From positions 69,700 to 116,447 of the forward strand of contig NZGS01000143.1 in assembly GCA_002690995.1 (NCBI GenBank): a stretch of DNA of 46,748 nucleotides. The letters run 5' to 3'. The notes under the pieces were generated by a model that did no database searches, was not told where the DNA came from, and worked only from the letters and a program-made list of their open reading frames with translations. This DNA is from Rhodospirillaceae bacterium. Its GTDB lineage: Bacteria > Pseudomonadota > Alphaproteobacteria > Thalassobaculales > Thalassobaculaceae. A program made the translations under genes and the position numbers. Below, in pieces: positions 25,596 through 35,176 of the stretch. Every line of letters begins with the position of its first letter. The stretch's first letter is position 1.

Positions 25596-27308
25596 TTACC
25601 ATCCCATTGCCCTGCCCGATCTTCTAGGGTCTGCGCCACCAGAAATTAGTCCAGTTTTCAGATTAGCACTAATAGCACAAACACCTGCAACAGCATCTGA
25701 CCTTGAAGGTAGCCACTCTACATCATGACCAAGCTCGGCTAATTCTTTCCCTATATCTTGGTCAATGTCATTTTCTATCGATAATCGGCCAGGCTTACAA
25801 TCGTGCGGTTCAAACGAGTTTGGTTGACTATGAGTACTAAAGCGAGGTGCTTCAATGGCGGTTTGTATATCCATTCCAAATACGAGATGGTTGAGGAGAA
25901 CTTGCAACATACCTTGAGGCTGTGTGTCGCCACCGGGCGCGCCAAAGGGCATGATTAGCCGATTGGGTTGAAACGCCATCGCGGGATTGGGCGTAAGTCG
26001 TGGCCGCTTACCTGGCGCTATCTTGGAGGCATGACCTTCCATTGCAAACGACTGCGAACCCCTTGCCGACGGACAGAACCCAAGTCCAGGAATTACAGGA
26101 CTTTCAAAAGATACATCAGAAGGAGTTATAGAACATACGTTCCCTTCTTGATCGATTGAACACGTGTAGGAGGTATCAGGAGCCGAAAAGGATGCCGATG
26201 AATTTGCTGACGCTGGAAAAGGCGTAAATCCATATCCGTCTATTTGGCCCGCGGCGGGCATAGCAGGAAAAGCTTTTTGGGGATTAATCAGTGCGCGTCG
26301 CTTTGACGCAAAATCGCTAGAAAGTAATTGTTCGATAGGTACATCAACAAAATCTGGATCACCATAAAAAGTTTCACGGTCCGCAAAGGCTAACTTGATA
26401 GTTTCCGCTATGGTATGAATATAATCCACGCTATTGTGTCCCAACTTAGGTAGATCAAACCCTTCTAGAATACGGAGCATTTGGAGCAAAACAGGTCCTT
26501 GGCACCAGGGTTTGCAACTATAAATGTTTATATCTCTATATTTTATGGAAAGTGGTTCTTCTATAGGTGTGGAGTAGTTTGAAAGATCTTCAGCTGTCAG
26601 AAGGCCACCATTTTCTCTGTGAAAATGAATAATCTTCTTTGCGATATCTCCAATGTAAAAGGCATCGCGTGCAGCTTTCAATCCCACTTGCCTGCCTTTA
26701 GATGAGGCTGCAGCTTCTTCATCAACCATATATTGTATGCTATTAGAGAGATCAGTTTGAACCAGCAGATCTCCCTCTTTTAGAGGGTGCCCATCTCTAT
26801 GCCAGATGGCTTGGTTAGATGGCCAAAGTTTGTAGTTTTCACGATATCTAAGAAGAAAATTTGCCATAGTTGGGTGAACGGTAAAGCCCTCTCTAGCATA
26901 TTTAATTGCGGTTGATGCAACATCTCCAAAAGACATTGTCCCAAAATTAGACAATACTTTGATCCAGGCATCCGGGGCAGCAGGTACTACGGTTCTATGG
27001 ATGCCGAGTGGTATTTTCCCGCCGTGATTTGTTTCAAAAAATTCTAAGTTAGCTGCTTTTGGCCAGTGCCCAAGTCCAGCCACACTAATTACTTTATTCA
27101 GCTTTTTAATATAAATAAGCATGGGCGCTACTCCCGAAAACTGAACCTGGTCGCTATGTAAAACACCAAGCGCTATGCCTGCAGCAACGCCGGCGTCTAC
27201 TGCATTACCTCCGGCTTCCAAAATTTTCAGACCAGCTTCAGTGGCAAGATAATGACCAGCCACAACCATATGACGTCTTCCGGTTATCAAAGGTTGTTGT
27301 GGTGACAT
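25596..27308 (-). CDS. gamma-glutamyltransferase family protein (second copy)
   Basis: A 570-residue Ntn-hydrolase related to gamma-glutamyltransferases. ATG 27308 is chosen because GGAG lies about 7 bases upstream and the protein then begins MSPQQPLITGRRHMVVAG, normal for the family; the longer frame to 27425 overlaps the preceding methyltransferase gene. AGLKILEAGGNAVDAGVAAG marks the N-terminal domain, and the candidate autocleavage Thr lies in SAPDTSYTCSIDQEGN, followed by GKRPRLTPNPAMAF and PFGAPGGDTQPQGMLQ. No signal peptide is clear. It follows the SABATH-type methyltransferase by 38 bases, so they may be co-transcribed. Confidence 0.85.
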   Translation of the reverse strand: MSPQQPLITGRRHMVVAGHYLATEAGLKILEAGGNAVDAGVAAGIALGVLHSDQVQFSGVAPMLIYIKKLNKVISVAGLGHWPKAANLEFFETNHGGKIPLGIHRTVVPAAPDAWIKVLSNFGTMSFGDVASTAIKYAREGFTVHPTMANFLLRYRENYKLWPSNQAIWHRDGHPLKEGDLLVQTDLSNSIQYMVDEEAAASSKGRQVGLKAARDAFYIGDIAKKIIHFHRENGGLLTAEDLSNYSTPIEEPLSIKYRDINIYSCKPWCQGPVLLQMLRILEGFDLPKLGHNSVDYIHTIAETIKLAFADRETFYGDPDFVDVPIEQLLSSDFASKRRALINPQKAFPAMPAAGQIDGYGFTPFPASANSSASFSAPDTSYTCSIDQEGNVCSITPSDVSFESPVIPGLGFCPSARGSQSFAMEGHASKIAPGKRPRLTPNPAMAFQPNRLIMPFGAPGGDTQPQGMLQVLLNHLVFGMDIQTAIEAPRFSTHSQPNSFEPHDCKPGRLSIENDIDQDIGKELAELGHDVEWLPSRSDAVAGVCAISANLKTGLISGGADPRRSGRAMGW

Positions 27309-27346
27309 TTTAGGCTCCGTTAGAAATATTTGAGGATCTTTGATTT

Positions 27347-28456
27347 TTAAAAGTCTTTCCTGATTATCAGATAACAATGAACGTAATCCATACCATGGCC
27401 CCCGGGCGATTCCTCCACTAGACACTGATATTTTCCATAGAAATTATCTAGGATTTTTCGTTGTTCGTCGGGTGACCTCCTGTCCGATAAACCATTGGCG
27501 AATGTCGCTTCGCTCCAGGATCTTAATGTAGGAATATATTCCCTAGCAAATTTGACACTATCACCATGGCGTTTAAAATCCGCAGCAAAAGGGCACGCTA
27601 CGACCCGGGTCTCAACATGCTCGATCCGCAGTCCTGCTTTATAAACGCAACTGTTCTCGTTCTCTAGGGGGGCCGTGAATTCTTCTACTGTCCTATAACT
27701 TTGTGGAAAGTTTGTATTTAAATACTCCTCCTCTGAAACTATTCCGTCATCTATTAAAGATTTCCACAACAGGTTAAACGTGTCGAACATATTTACGCCA
27801 CCCGTTGATCCCAGATATCTCCCTTTTTCATCAATGCCAAAATTAAATAATGCCAGTCTTCCTGTTGGAGCCAAATCCCTTGCCCTATTTAGAAGCATTT
27901 TTTCCCAATCAAGGCGTCCTTGTTCTTGATAGGCAGCACGCTCTTCGCCTGCAGACCCTACCATGTGAACATGGTTGGAAATTATGCACGGTTGTTCGCT
28001 TACATAATGTGAAGCAGTTGCAGAAATACCGAGGTTTAATGATCCAGCAGGAAATATTGGTTTATGAAAGGAAGTTGCTGAAGAGAAAATGTATAGGTCT
28101 TCAATATCCTCGATGTAAGTCTTCATATCGGTTTGACCATGTACATTTTGAAACACCTGGCTGAAATCATTCTTTGGAAGGTCCGTATAGACCATTTGAA
28201 TTGGCCGTGATGGGGCCGTTTTCCTGATATACTTTAGAATTTCGCCTATAGTTGATATCGATGTGCCGCCATCGGCACATCCCATGTCGGCTACTGTAAA
28301 AGTGGTTCCATCATCTTTAGGGTTCATTCTCACCAAGGAGTCAAAAATTAAGTGTGCAGCGTTATCTATGACATGTTTAGCACCGATGGTTGCTTTTGAA
28401 TAATAGCCACCACCCTTCATTGACATAAATTCTTCAGTAGTTCGGGAGTCATCCAT
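27347..28456 (-). CDS. SABATH-type SAM-dependent carboxyl methyltransferase
   Basis: A 369-residue methyltransferase of the family best known in plants for methylating the carboxyl group of salicylate, jasmonate, indoleacetate and gibberellin. The family pattern is visible in order: SMKGGGYYSKATIGAKHVI, the SAM site VADMGCADGGTSI, DLPKNDFSQVF, and SFHKPIFPAGSLNLGISATASHYVS, which mirrors the plant SFYxRLFP..S..S..WLS segment. It lies 38 bases before a GGT gene on the same strand and downstream of an SDR, so a small-acid conversion set is possible. The substrate cannot be deduced. Confidence 0.8.
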   Translation of the reverse strand: MDDSRTTEEFMSMKGGGYYSKATIGAKHVIDNAAHLIFDSLVRMNPKDDGTTFTVADMGCADGGTSISTIGEILKYIRKTAPSRPIQMVYTDLPKNDFSQVFQNVHGQTDMKTYIEDIEDLYIFSSATSFHKPIFPAGSLNLGISATASHYVSEQPCIISNHVHMVGSAGEERAAYQEQGRLDWEKMLLNRARDLAPTGRLALFNFGIDEKGRYLGSTGGVNMFDTFNLLWKSLIDDGIVSEEEYLNTNFPQSYRTVEEFTAPLENENSCVYKAGLRIEHVETRVVACPFAADFKRHGDSVKFAREYIPTLRSWSEATFANGLSDRRSPDEQRKILDNFYGKYQCLVEESPGGHGMDYVHCYLIIRKDF

Positions 28457-28555
28457 TAATTCATCTCCTATCGCTGGGGAAAATTTCTTTTTCGGATTTT
28501 CTTGACCTTCTCTCTGATTATGAAATATTTCGCATGATAGTTTTAGACTTTAATA

Positions 28556-29335
28556 TTAGTATCCTCCTCTGTTTGCCACGCCACCATCAAGACTTATAGT
28601 GGTGCCGGTAAGCCACGAGGCTCTTTCTGAGCAGAGGAATACGACGACATCAGCAACTTCCTCTACTAGAGCGGGACGATTAAGTGGCATTCCAGAAAAA
28701 TAATCTTGCCAGCGGTTTTCATCACCTTTTTCGTCTTTTGCTCTTGTTTTCAGCATTGTGGTTATTCTCTCGGTCTGAACGGCTCCTGGGCACACCCCTA
28801 ACACTCTCATTCCCTCGTCTAAGGCATGTGCTCCCATTGCATGCGTGAAACCAATAATTGATGCGTTTCCAGCGGACCCCGCAATGTAATTTCGGTCGAC
28901 TCTAACGCCAGCTAGACCAATAATGTTCATTATCACGCCTCCGCCTGCATCCTTCATTAGAGGATAGTATCGACGTGTCATATTTATATATCCAAAAACT
29001 TTAAGGTCCCATGCTGCTCGCCACCTGCCTTCCTCCACCGCTTGAATGTCTCCTGCTGGAATGGCGCCTGCGTTATTGACCAGAATATCTATTTTGGGGC
29101 AATTTTTTACTAGTTGGTCTACATTTTTAGAATCTGATAGGTCAAAGACGTGGATCATTATTTGAACACCATGCTCTGCCTCAATTTCTTTTTTAGCATT
29201 TTCAAGATCTTCTTTAGTTCTTGATACCAAATGGAGATTACAGCCTTCCGCCGCGAATTCTTTAGCACAGGCCAGTCCTATTCCCTTTGAACCGCCTGTG
29301 ATAAGTACAGTCTTGTTGCGAAGATTTAAGTCCAT
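28556..29335 (-). CDS. SDR-family protein with altered catalytic residues
   Basis: A 259-residue protein with a clear SDR frame: NAD(P) loop ITGGSKGIGLACA, NNAGAIPAG and C-terminal WLTGTTISLDGGVAN. The active site is unusual. The usual catalytic Ser region reads IMNIIGLAG, and the usual YxxxK reads YIAGSAGN, so Tyr is kept while Ser and Lys are not seen at their places. I recall a subgroup with this NYIAGxxGN pattern, so it may be a real variant. Its chemistry is unproven. It lies 100 bases upstream of the SABATH-type gene on the same strand. Confidence 0.82.
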   Translation of the reverse strand: MDLNLRNKTVLITGGSKGIGLACAKEFAAEGCNLHLVSRTKEDLENAKKEIEAEHGVQIMIHVFDLSDSKNVDQLVKNCPKIDILVNNAGAIPAGDIQAVEEGRWRAAWDLKVFGYINMTRRYYPLMKDAGGGVIMNIIGLAGVRVDRNYIAGSAGNASIIGFTHAMGAHALDEGMRVLGVCPGAVQTERITTMLKTRAKDEKGDENRWQDYFSGMPLNRPALVEEVADVVVFLCSERASWLTGTTISLDGGVANRGGY

Positions 29336-29444
29336 TTTGTTTCCCCTGTGTGCGAGTTATACTTCATTAATATTGGAATTTATATTATCGCTTTGGCAAG
29401 TAATGCTTTTGTGAAAGCAAAGTTATCTGCCTAGGTTTTTTGAA

Positions 29445-30209
29445 ATGAAATTAACTTCGATTTTTTTTGATTTAGATGGAACGGTTTACAGCGGCTGTAG
29501 CGCAATTGCTGGTGCCGTTGAGTTTACTGATAGGTTAGCAGTATCAGATATTGAATTTAGGTTTTTAACCAATCGTTCCGATAGATCATCCGAAGAAGTC
29601 GCAAATCACTTAAATAGTCTAGGGATTACTTGTAATAGTGACCTTGTCATAACCTCAGCAATGGCAGCAGCTGAAATGGTTAAGGGTAGGCGGGTTGCAG
29701 TTGTAGGCAGCGAAAATCTTTACAAAGTCGTTGAAGACGCTGGAGGTTTTATCACACGCGATAACCCAGATGATCTATTGGTTGGTTTTGATCCAAAGAT
29801 CGATTTCAATGATATAGCTTGTATGTGCTCACTTTTGGAAGAAGGTGTTCGTTTTCTAGCTACGAACGGGGATAAGTGGATAAAAATGAATTCTCGGCTT
29901 TACCCTGAAAATGGAATGGTATTAGCAGCTATTGAGTCGTTGACAAAAATAAAACCAATCATAGTTGGGAAGCCTAATATTTCAATGATCGATACAGCCT
30001 TGAACAGTATTAATAATACCGACGGCTCTACAATATTGATCGGTGACAACCTTGAAACTGATATAATGGCAGCTCAAAATGCCGGCATGTCTTCGATTTT
30101 AATTTTAACGGGTGTCACAAATGAGGAGGCGGCTGACGCCTCGGATATTAAACCCACTTGGCGCGTCAGAAACTATGAAGAGTTATCAAAGTTAGTGTTT
30201 CCAGGTTGA
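29445..30209 (+). CDS. HAD-superfamily phosphatase, NagD/AraL (IIA) type
   Basis: A 254-residue cytoplasmic phosphatase. The nucleophile motif FFDLDGTVYSG, motif II FLTNRSDRS, the Lys-bearing GKPNISMIDTAL and the Mg-binding IGDNLETDIMAAQNAGM are all present, with a C2-type cap between motifs II and III. Similar proteins act on phosphoglycolate, nucleotides or sugar phosphates; which one is not shown. It is a single gene with divergent SDR on one side and 213 bases of empty sequence on the other. Confidence 0.88.
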   Translation: MKLTSIFFDLDGTVYSGCSAIAGAVEFTDRLAVSDIEFRFLTNRSDRSSEEVANHLNSLGITCNSDLVITSAMAAAEMVKGRRVAVVGSENLYKVVEDAGGFITRDNPDDLLVGFDPKIDFNDIACMCSLLEEGVRFLATNGDKWIKMNSRLYPENGMVLAAIESLTKIKPIIVGKPNISMIDTALNSINNTDGSTILIGDNLETDIMAAQNAGMSSILILTGVTNEEAADASDIKPTWRVRNYEELSKLVFPG

Positions 30210-30422
30210 AATTCTCGTGTCGCGATAGCTAACTCAAGTATGGAAGCCTTAATCTGTTCAGTTCAAAAACAGAAGGCATATGCCCTGATAGTTGAAACCA
30301 TTAATAATGGTGGCTTTGTTTATGACTGGAGCTTCTCATATTCAGACACGGAGACTAAAGATTGTTTATAAAGATGGAATATATAAGGTTTTCATTTTTG
30401 TTCTAAGCACGGGTAAATATCT

Positions 30423-32513
30423 TTATTCATTGAAGGTTAAACAGATACACCCGTCTTCATTCAGAACAGCCTCCGATCCAGGAGGAACCACGCAAGTAGC
30501 ATCGTATTCCTCTATTATACACGGTCCCTGTCTAGGTTTAATTAAGCTGCTTCGCGAAAAAACTTGGGTTTCTTGCCAGCCAGTGGATTGACCAAAGTAG
30601 GCTTTGCGCGAGGTTGTAGTTTCTGCGTCATTCGTCTCATCTATGGGAAATGCTAGTCTATTTCCACTGGCGTCAAGCCCTTTAGCGATGAGTCTAACAG
30701 TAACTAATTCAACTGGTTCGTCATCACTTGCTCGGTGTCCATATACGAGCTCATGTTCAGAATGAAATGATTGTTCAAGCTGAGATAACAAGGCTTTATC
30801 TACCCTGCCGGATTCTGCCGGTACGGTTAGCTCAAATGTCTGACCTTTGTAGTGCAAACTCGCTGTTCTACTCAGCGATTGATTCTTAGGTTCAAAGCCA
30901 TCCCTGTTTAATTGATCAACAGCATTGCTTTCAAGTTTCTCCCAGGCATTTCCGATTAAGTCTGGTTCAACTTCGCGCATTAGAACTCTCAATGTTTTAG
31001 AATAATGATGCTCAACATCTGCGTAGAGAAGACCAAAGGCTGAAAACACCCCCGGCGCGGGAGGTATTACTATTTTTTTAATGCCTAGCTCCAGAGCCAT
31101 CTCGGACGCGAACATGGGTCCATTGCCACCAAATGCGCAAAGAGTATATTGACGGGGATCGCGACCACGTTCTGTAGAAACAGCTTTAATAGCGCGGATC
31201 ATATTCGACGCAGCCACTCTGCGTGCACCAAGAGCCGCCTGCTCAGCTGTAAGGCCCAACGGTGCAGCAACTTTTTGCTCAAACGCGGTGATTGTTTTTT
31301 CGAAATTGAGTTTCACCGACCCACCAGCGATAGCACTGGGATTTAGGTAGCCTAAAATTAAATTTGCATCCGTTACAGTTGGTTTATCTCCTCCCAAATC
31401 ATAGCAAATTGGGCCTGGGAAAGCTCCGGCACTTTCGGGTCCTACAGCTAAAGCACCGCCACTATCGATGGATATTAATGACCCTCCACCTGCTCCAACC
31501 TCCGCTAAATCAATCGCCTGTGTCTTCAACAAATATCCTGCGCCAGTAAGAAGCCTCGAGCCAGCTAAAATTCCGCCGCCGACTTCGAAGTCATCAGCGC
31601 GAGCATATTCCCCGCGCTCGACCATCGATGCTTTCGCTGTAGTGCCACCCATATCAAAGGTAATGAGGTCCCCCAGCTCAGCCTTTTCTGCAAGCAGACG
31701 TGCGCCAACGACGCCGCCTGCTGGACCCGATTCGATTATGTTCATTGGCAGTTCAGCTGCTGTCTCTACCGGCGTTAAGCCCCCGTTCGATTGCATTAAT
31801 AAGAGCTCTGCATTGATGTCAGACGCGATTAAGCCCGCTTCTAGCGTCTCAAGATATTCCGATACGATTGGCTTAACATACGCGTTAATGGTTGTAGTTG
31901 ATGTACGCTCATATTCTCTTATTTCTGGTAATACTTCTGCACTTATGGAGAATGGAAGATTTGGCGCAAGTCGCTTAATAATTGATTTCAACAAAAACTC
32001 GTGCTCAGGATTTGCATATGAATTGATTAAGCAAACCGCAATTGACTCAACTCTCTCTTCAATCAATTTCCTAACAGCTCGTTCTCCTTCCTCGATTGAC
32101 AGAGGCTTGACAACATTTCCAGTTGAACTCATACGCTCGTCGACAGTAACCCGAAGAAATCGCTCAACCAAGGCTGGCGGTTTAGTCCAGGCAAGATCGT
32201 ATAATCTGGGCATCCTTAGGGTCCGGATCTCTAGAACATCTCGAAATCCCCTAGACCCAATTAGTCCCGTCTTTGCTCCCTTACGCTCAAGTATGGCATT
32301 GGAGGCTACGGTGGTACCATGGCGAACCTGTTTAACCATTGAGGGTGTAAGCTTGTATTCTTCAAATACTGCGTCCAGCCCATTTATTATAGCGCGAGCA
32401 TAATCGTCCACACTTGAGGACACTTTTTTTACAATAACTTCGCCATTACTAGCCCATAAAACGATATCTGTGAAAGTTCCGCCAATATCTACACCTACAC
32501 GCAAACTATCCAT
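30423..32513 (-). CDS. hyuA: hydantoinase/oxoprolinase A subunit (HyuA)
   Basis: A 696-residue subunit of an ATP-dependent amidohydrolase of the N-methylhydantoinase / 5-oxoprolinase / acetone carboxylase family. The phosphate-binding loop RVGVDIGGTFTDIVLW opens the ASKHA-like domain, RHGTTVASNAILERKGAKTG follows, and LITFDMGGTTAKASMV is the second ATP motif. ATG 32513 is chosen because it starts 2 bases after the hyuB stop and gives the usual N-terminus; the frame back to 32567 is inside hyuB. It pairs with the B subunit. Substrate could be hydantoin, N-methylhydantoin or 5-oxoproline. Confidence 0.9.
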   Translation of the reverse strand: MDSLRVGVDIGGTFTDIVLWASNGEVIVKKVSSSVDDYARAIINGLDAVFEEYKLTPSMVKQVRHGTTVASNAILERKGAKTGLIGSRGFRDVLEIRTLRMPRLYDLAWTKPPALVERFLRVTVDERMSSTGNVVKPLSIEEGERAVRKLIEERVESIAVCLINSYANPEHEFLLKSIIKRLAPNLPFSISAEVLPEIREYERTSTTTINAYVKPIVSEYLETLEAGLIASDINAELLLMQSNGGLTPVETAAELPMNIIESGPAGGVVGARLLAEKAELGDLITFDMGGTTAKASMVERGEYARADDFEVGGGILAGSRLLTGAGYLLKTQAIDLAEVGAGGGSLISIDSGGALAVGPESAGAFPGPICYDLGGDKPTVTDANLILGYLNPSAIAGGSVKLNFEKTITAFEQKVAAPLGLTAEQAALGARRVAASNMIRAIKAVSTERGRDPRQYTLCAFGGNGPMFASEMALELGIKKIVIPPAPGVFSAFGLLYADVEHHYSKTLRVLMREVEPDLIGNAWEKLESNAVDQLNRDGFEPKNQSLSRTASLHYKGQTFELTVPAESGRVDKALLSQLEQSFHSEHELVYGHRASDDEPVELVTVRLIAKGLDASGNRLAFPIDETNDAETTTSRKAYFGQSTGWQETQVFSRSSLIKPRQGPCIIEEYDATCVVPPGSEAVLNEDGCICLTFNE

Positions 32514-32515
32514 AC

Positions 32516-34294
32516 TCAAGCTCCAATATTTGGTTTTTCTCGAAGTACAGCAGGTAATTCGGACCATCCACGAAGCCGTTTTATTTCAGCACGTTTTAAC
32601 TTCGTAGCGTTCTCATCGACTTTATTACCCTGCAGAACAACCCCATAATCTTCAAGTGCTTTTTGTCTACTCACTATTTCGTTGCGAACATCTTGCGCGA
32701 CTGCTACGGGGTCTCGTTCTAATGGGTCACCCCAACCACCCGCGCCTGCTACTTCATGCCTAAAAATCTCACCTTTCTTTACAATCTCCGTAAATTTCGG
32801 TGGCATAACAGTCGAGTTACCATCTGGATCCCAAATATTTACCGATGGTTCGCCTGGATAGCCTCCATGCAAACCATATGGCTTAAATCGCTGTCGATCT
32901 GCACGTATTTGCAAAACTCCTTCGGTCTCAGTAAAGCGATATTCACGACAGTAAGGGGCCCCACCGCGAAATTTACCAGCCCCGCAACGATCCTCAATAA
33001 ACTCATAGGCAAGTATTTCTAGTGGATTCTCAGCTTCTATTACTTCCACGGGCTGGCTTGCCATATTGGCGAAAATATTAGAATTTCCATCGAGACCATC
33101 AGCCCAAGGCCGCCCACCCCAAGTGCCACATGTAAAGTCAACAAAGATAAAGGGTTTTCTGTTAGCATCGTAGCCCCCAACAGAAATTCCAGTATTACCC
33201 CCATCAGAGGAAGCAAAAACGCGATCAGGAACTAACTGTGAAAGTGCACCCATAAGGCAGTCGATCATCCGAAAACCTGTTAGTCCTCGGGCGGCGCAAG
33301 GAGCTGGTAATTCCATATTGGCAATAGTGCCCTTTGGCGCGGAAACATCAATACAGCGAAAAAAACCTGCATTTGTTGGGATATTGGCTTGCAGTATGCA
33401 CCTAATGGCAGCATAGCTAGCTGCTTTAGTGAAGGATAAAGTGTTATTTATAGCTGCCTTGACTTGTTGTGCTGTTCCCTCCCAATCAACCTTGAAACTA
33501 TCGCCAATTTTTTCAATTGTTACAAAAAGTCGGATGGGTTTTCCATGCTCAACCCCATCGTCATCTATCCAATCTTCAAAGCTCACTTTCCCATCGGGTA
33601 TCTTCGAAATTTCAGCGCGCGCAACTCTTTCTGCATAGTCAGTTAAATCACGCATAAGCTTCATTGTGATTTCGCGGCCATGTTTATCAACCACTTCTAA
33701 AAACTGAGTTTCAGCGGTATGACAGGCAGACAGCTGACCTCTTAGATCACCAAAATAAAGGGTGGGTGCCCTTACATTTTTCTCAATTATTCGAAAGAGG
33801 GTGTCATTTGGTTTCCCCTCTGCGTAAAGTTTAGTTGGAGGGATCCGCAATCCTTCCTGGTATATTTCGGTTGAGTCGGCAGCATTTGACCCTGGACCCC
33901 TCCCGCCTGTGTCCACATGATGTGATGAAACACAAGCAAAGGCGACCCGGTGACCCTCGTGAAAAATTGGTTTTATTACAAATAAATCAGGGAGATGCAT
34001 ACCACCTTCATAGGGATCATTAAGACAAAAGACGTCACCTTCCTTAATGTCATTTTGGTATCTAGATAGCACTGCTCCTAAAGCGGTTGGAACAGACCCT
34101 AAGTGCCCAGGGAGAGTGAGACCTTGTGCCACGAGAGTGCCTTCTTCATCACAAAAGGCTGTCGCAAAATCCATATTATCTCTGAGAACGCCCGAATAAC
34201 TGGTTCTAACAACAGTTAGGGCCATTTCATCAGCGATCGAGTGCATGGAATTTTTAAATATTTCGAAAAGAACCGGGTCTGCTTCTTCTATCAT
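32516..34294 (-). CDS. hyuB: hydantoinase/oxoprolinase B subunit (HyuB)
   Basis: A 592-residue B subunit of the same ATP-dependent amidohydrolase family. The N-terminal FEIFKNSMHSIADEMALTVVRTSYS, GLTLPGHLGSVP, NDPYEGGMHLPDLFVIKP and SSHHVDTGGRGPGSNAADST hold the metal and substrate residues of the family, and the C-terminus carries GAGGWGDPLERDP. It begins an operon with hyuA only 2 bases downstream. With two GGTs and a GGCT-like gene in the window, an oxoprolinase role is attractive but not shown. Confidence 0.9.
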   Translation of the reverse strand: MIEEADPVLFEIFKNSMHSIADEMALTVVRTSYSGVLRDNMDFATAFCDEEGTLVAQGLTLPGHLGSVPTALGAVLSRYQNDIKEGDVFCLNDPYEGGMHLPDLFVIKPIFHEGHRVAFACVSSHHVDTGGRGPGSNAADSTEIYQEGLRIPPTKLYAEGKPNDTLFRIIEKNVRAPTLYFGDLRGQLSACHTAETQFLEVVDKHGREITMKLMRDLTDYAERVARAEISKIPDGKVSFEDWIDDDGVEHGKPIRLFVTIEKIGDSFKVDWEGTAQQVKAAINNTLSFTKAASYAAIRCILQANIPTNAGFFRCIDVSAPKGTIANMELPAPCAARGLTGFRMIDCLMGALSQLVPDRVFASSDGGNTGISVGGYDANRKPFIFVDFTCGTWGGRPWADGLDGNSNIFANMASQPVEVIEAENPLEILAYEFIEDRCGAGKFRGGAPYCREYRFTETEGVLQIRADRQRFKPYGLHGGYPGEPSVNIWDPDGNSTVMPPKFTEIVKKGEIFRHEVAGAGGWGDPLERDPVAVAQDVRNEIVSRQKALEDYGVVLQGNKVDENATKLKRAEIKRLRGWSELPAVLREKPNIGA

Positions 34295-34559
34295 CCGTCT
34301 TCCACTTCAATTGACTTTTCATGCAATATAACCCAATAAACAGCTGGGGAGTGAAAATAAATTTGTTTACTCTGAAGTTGTCATATTAATCATTAATCGA
34401 AGAGCCACATGTTACTTTTTAATGCTTGTCATTTCCCTGTGCCTGGTCTGATTAACTCTTGATTTGACATTTGAAATTAAAAGTAAGTTCATTAGAAACA
34501 ATTTAAGATGCTAATGTTATTCTGTTTTGGTGATAGATCCGAAGCTTGGTAATCTTTTT

Positions 34560-35084
34560 ATGATGTCAAAAGTATCAAAAAGTCCGTCAGTTTTTTTAGA
34601 CAGAGACGGTGTTCTCAATAAGGATATCGGCTATGTCCACAAACCGAGCCAAATTAATTGGATCCCTGGAGCAAAGGAGGCTGTGGCATTACTTAAAAAT
34701 CAAGGTTATCTGGTTTTTGTGGTAACGAACCAATCTGGTATCGCTAGAGGCCTATATACTGAAGATGAGGTTGAGTACCTGCATGCCTGGATGAATACGG
34801 AATTATTGAAATCTGGGGGCAGTTCTATCGACGATTTTCGTTACAGCCCCTACCACCCAGCTTTTGAGAATGAGACCTATGCTAACTTTAAAAATTGGCG
34901 TAAGCCTGCCCCTGGAATGATTTTAGATATTATAGAAAAGTGGCCGGTTGATAACCTTAAATCCTTTTTAATTGGAGATAGACAGTCTGACATTAAGGCA
35001 GCTGAAGCGGCTAATATCACAGGTTTTTTATTTAATGGCGGCGACCTACTCACTTTTGTAGAAGCTATATTGGCATCCCGTTAA
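34560..35084 (+). CDS. gmhB: D-glycero-D-manno-heptose 1,7-bisphosphate 7-phosphatase-like HAD protein
   Basis: A 174-residue HAD phosphatase that likely removes the 7-phosphate in heptose synthesis for LPS. FLDRDGVLNKDIGYV, VVTNQSGIARGLYT, WRKPAPGM and LIGDRQSDIKAAEAA are the GmhB motifs. The zinc-binding loop of the E. coli enzyme (cysteines before RKPxPGM) is absent: the segment reads YSPYHPAFENETYANFKNW, without Cys. The frame extends to a TTG at 34527, but ATG 34560 or 34563 gives the usual start. The heptose kinase gene follows 92 bases later. Confidence 0.82.
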   Translation: MMSKVSKSPSVFLDRDGVLNKDIGYVHKPSQINWIPGAKEAVALLKNQGYLVFVVTNQSGIARGLYTEDEVEYLHAWMNTELLKSGGSSIDDFRYSPYHPAFENETYANFKNWRKPAPGMILDIIEKWPVDNLKSFLIGDRQSDIKAAEAANITGFLFNGGDLLTFVEAILASR

Positions 35085-35176
35085 AAAACGCGATAAGTTA
35101 AGGTTCATTCAATTATTCTGTTGCGTGACTAAATAGAGTCCACTTCGGTAAGTAACTACGGGTTTTTTTGTAAGGC

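Noticed and set aside
31468-32403. 311-codon plus-strand open frame inside hyuA
   Set aside because: No family motifs, and it lies wholly opposite a strongly conserved HyuA sequence.
34464-34493. TTGACA box upstream of gmhB as a promoter
   Set aside because: No convincing -10 sequence at 16-18 bases (best is TTCATT), so it was not listed.
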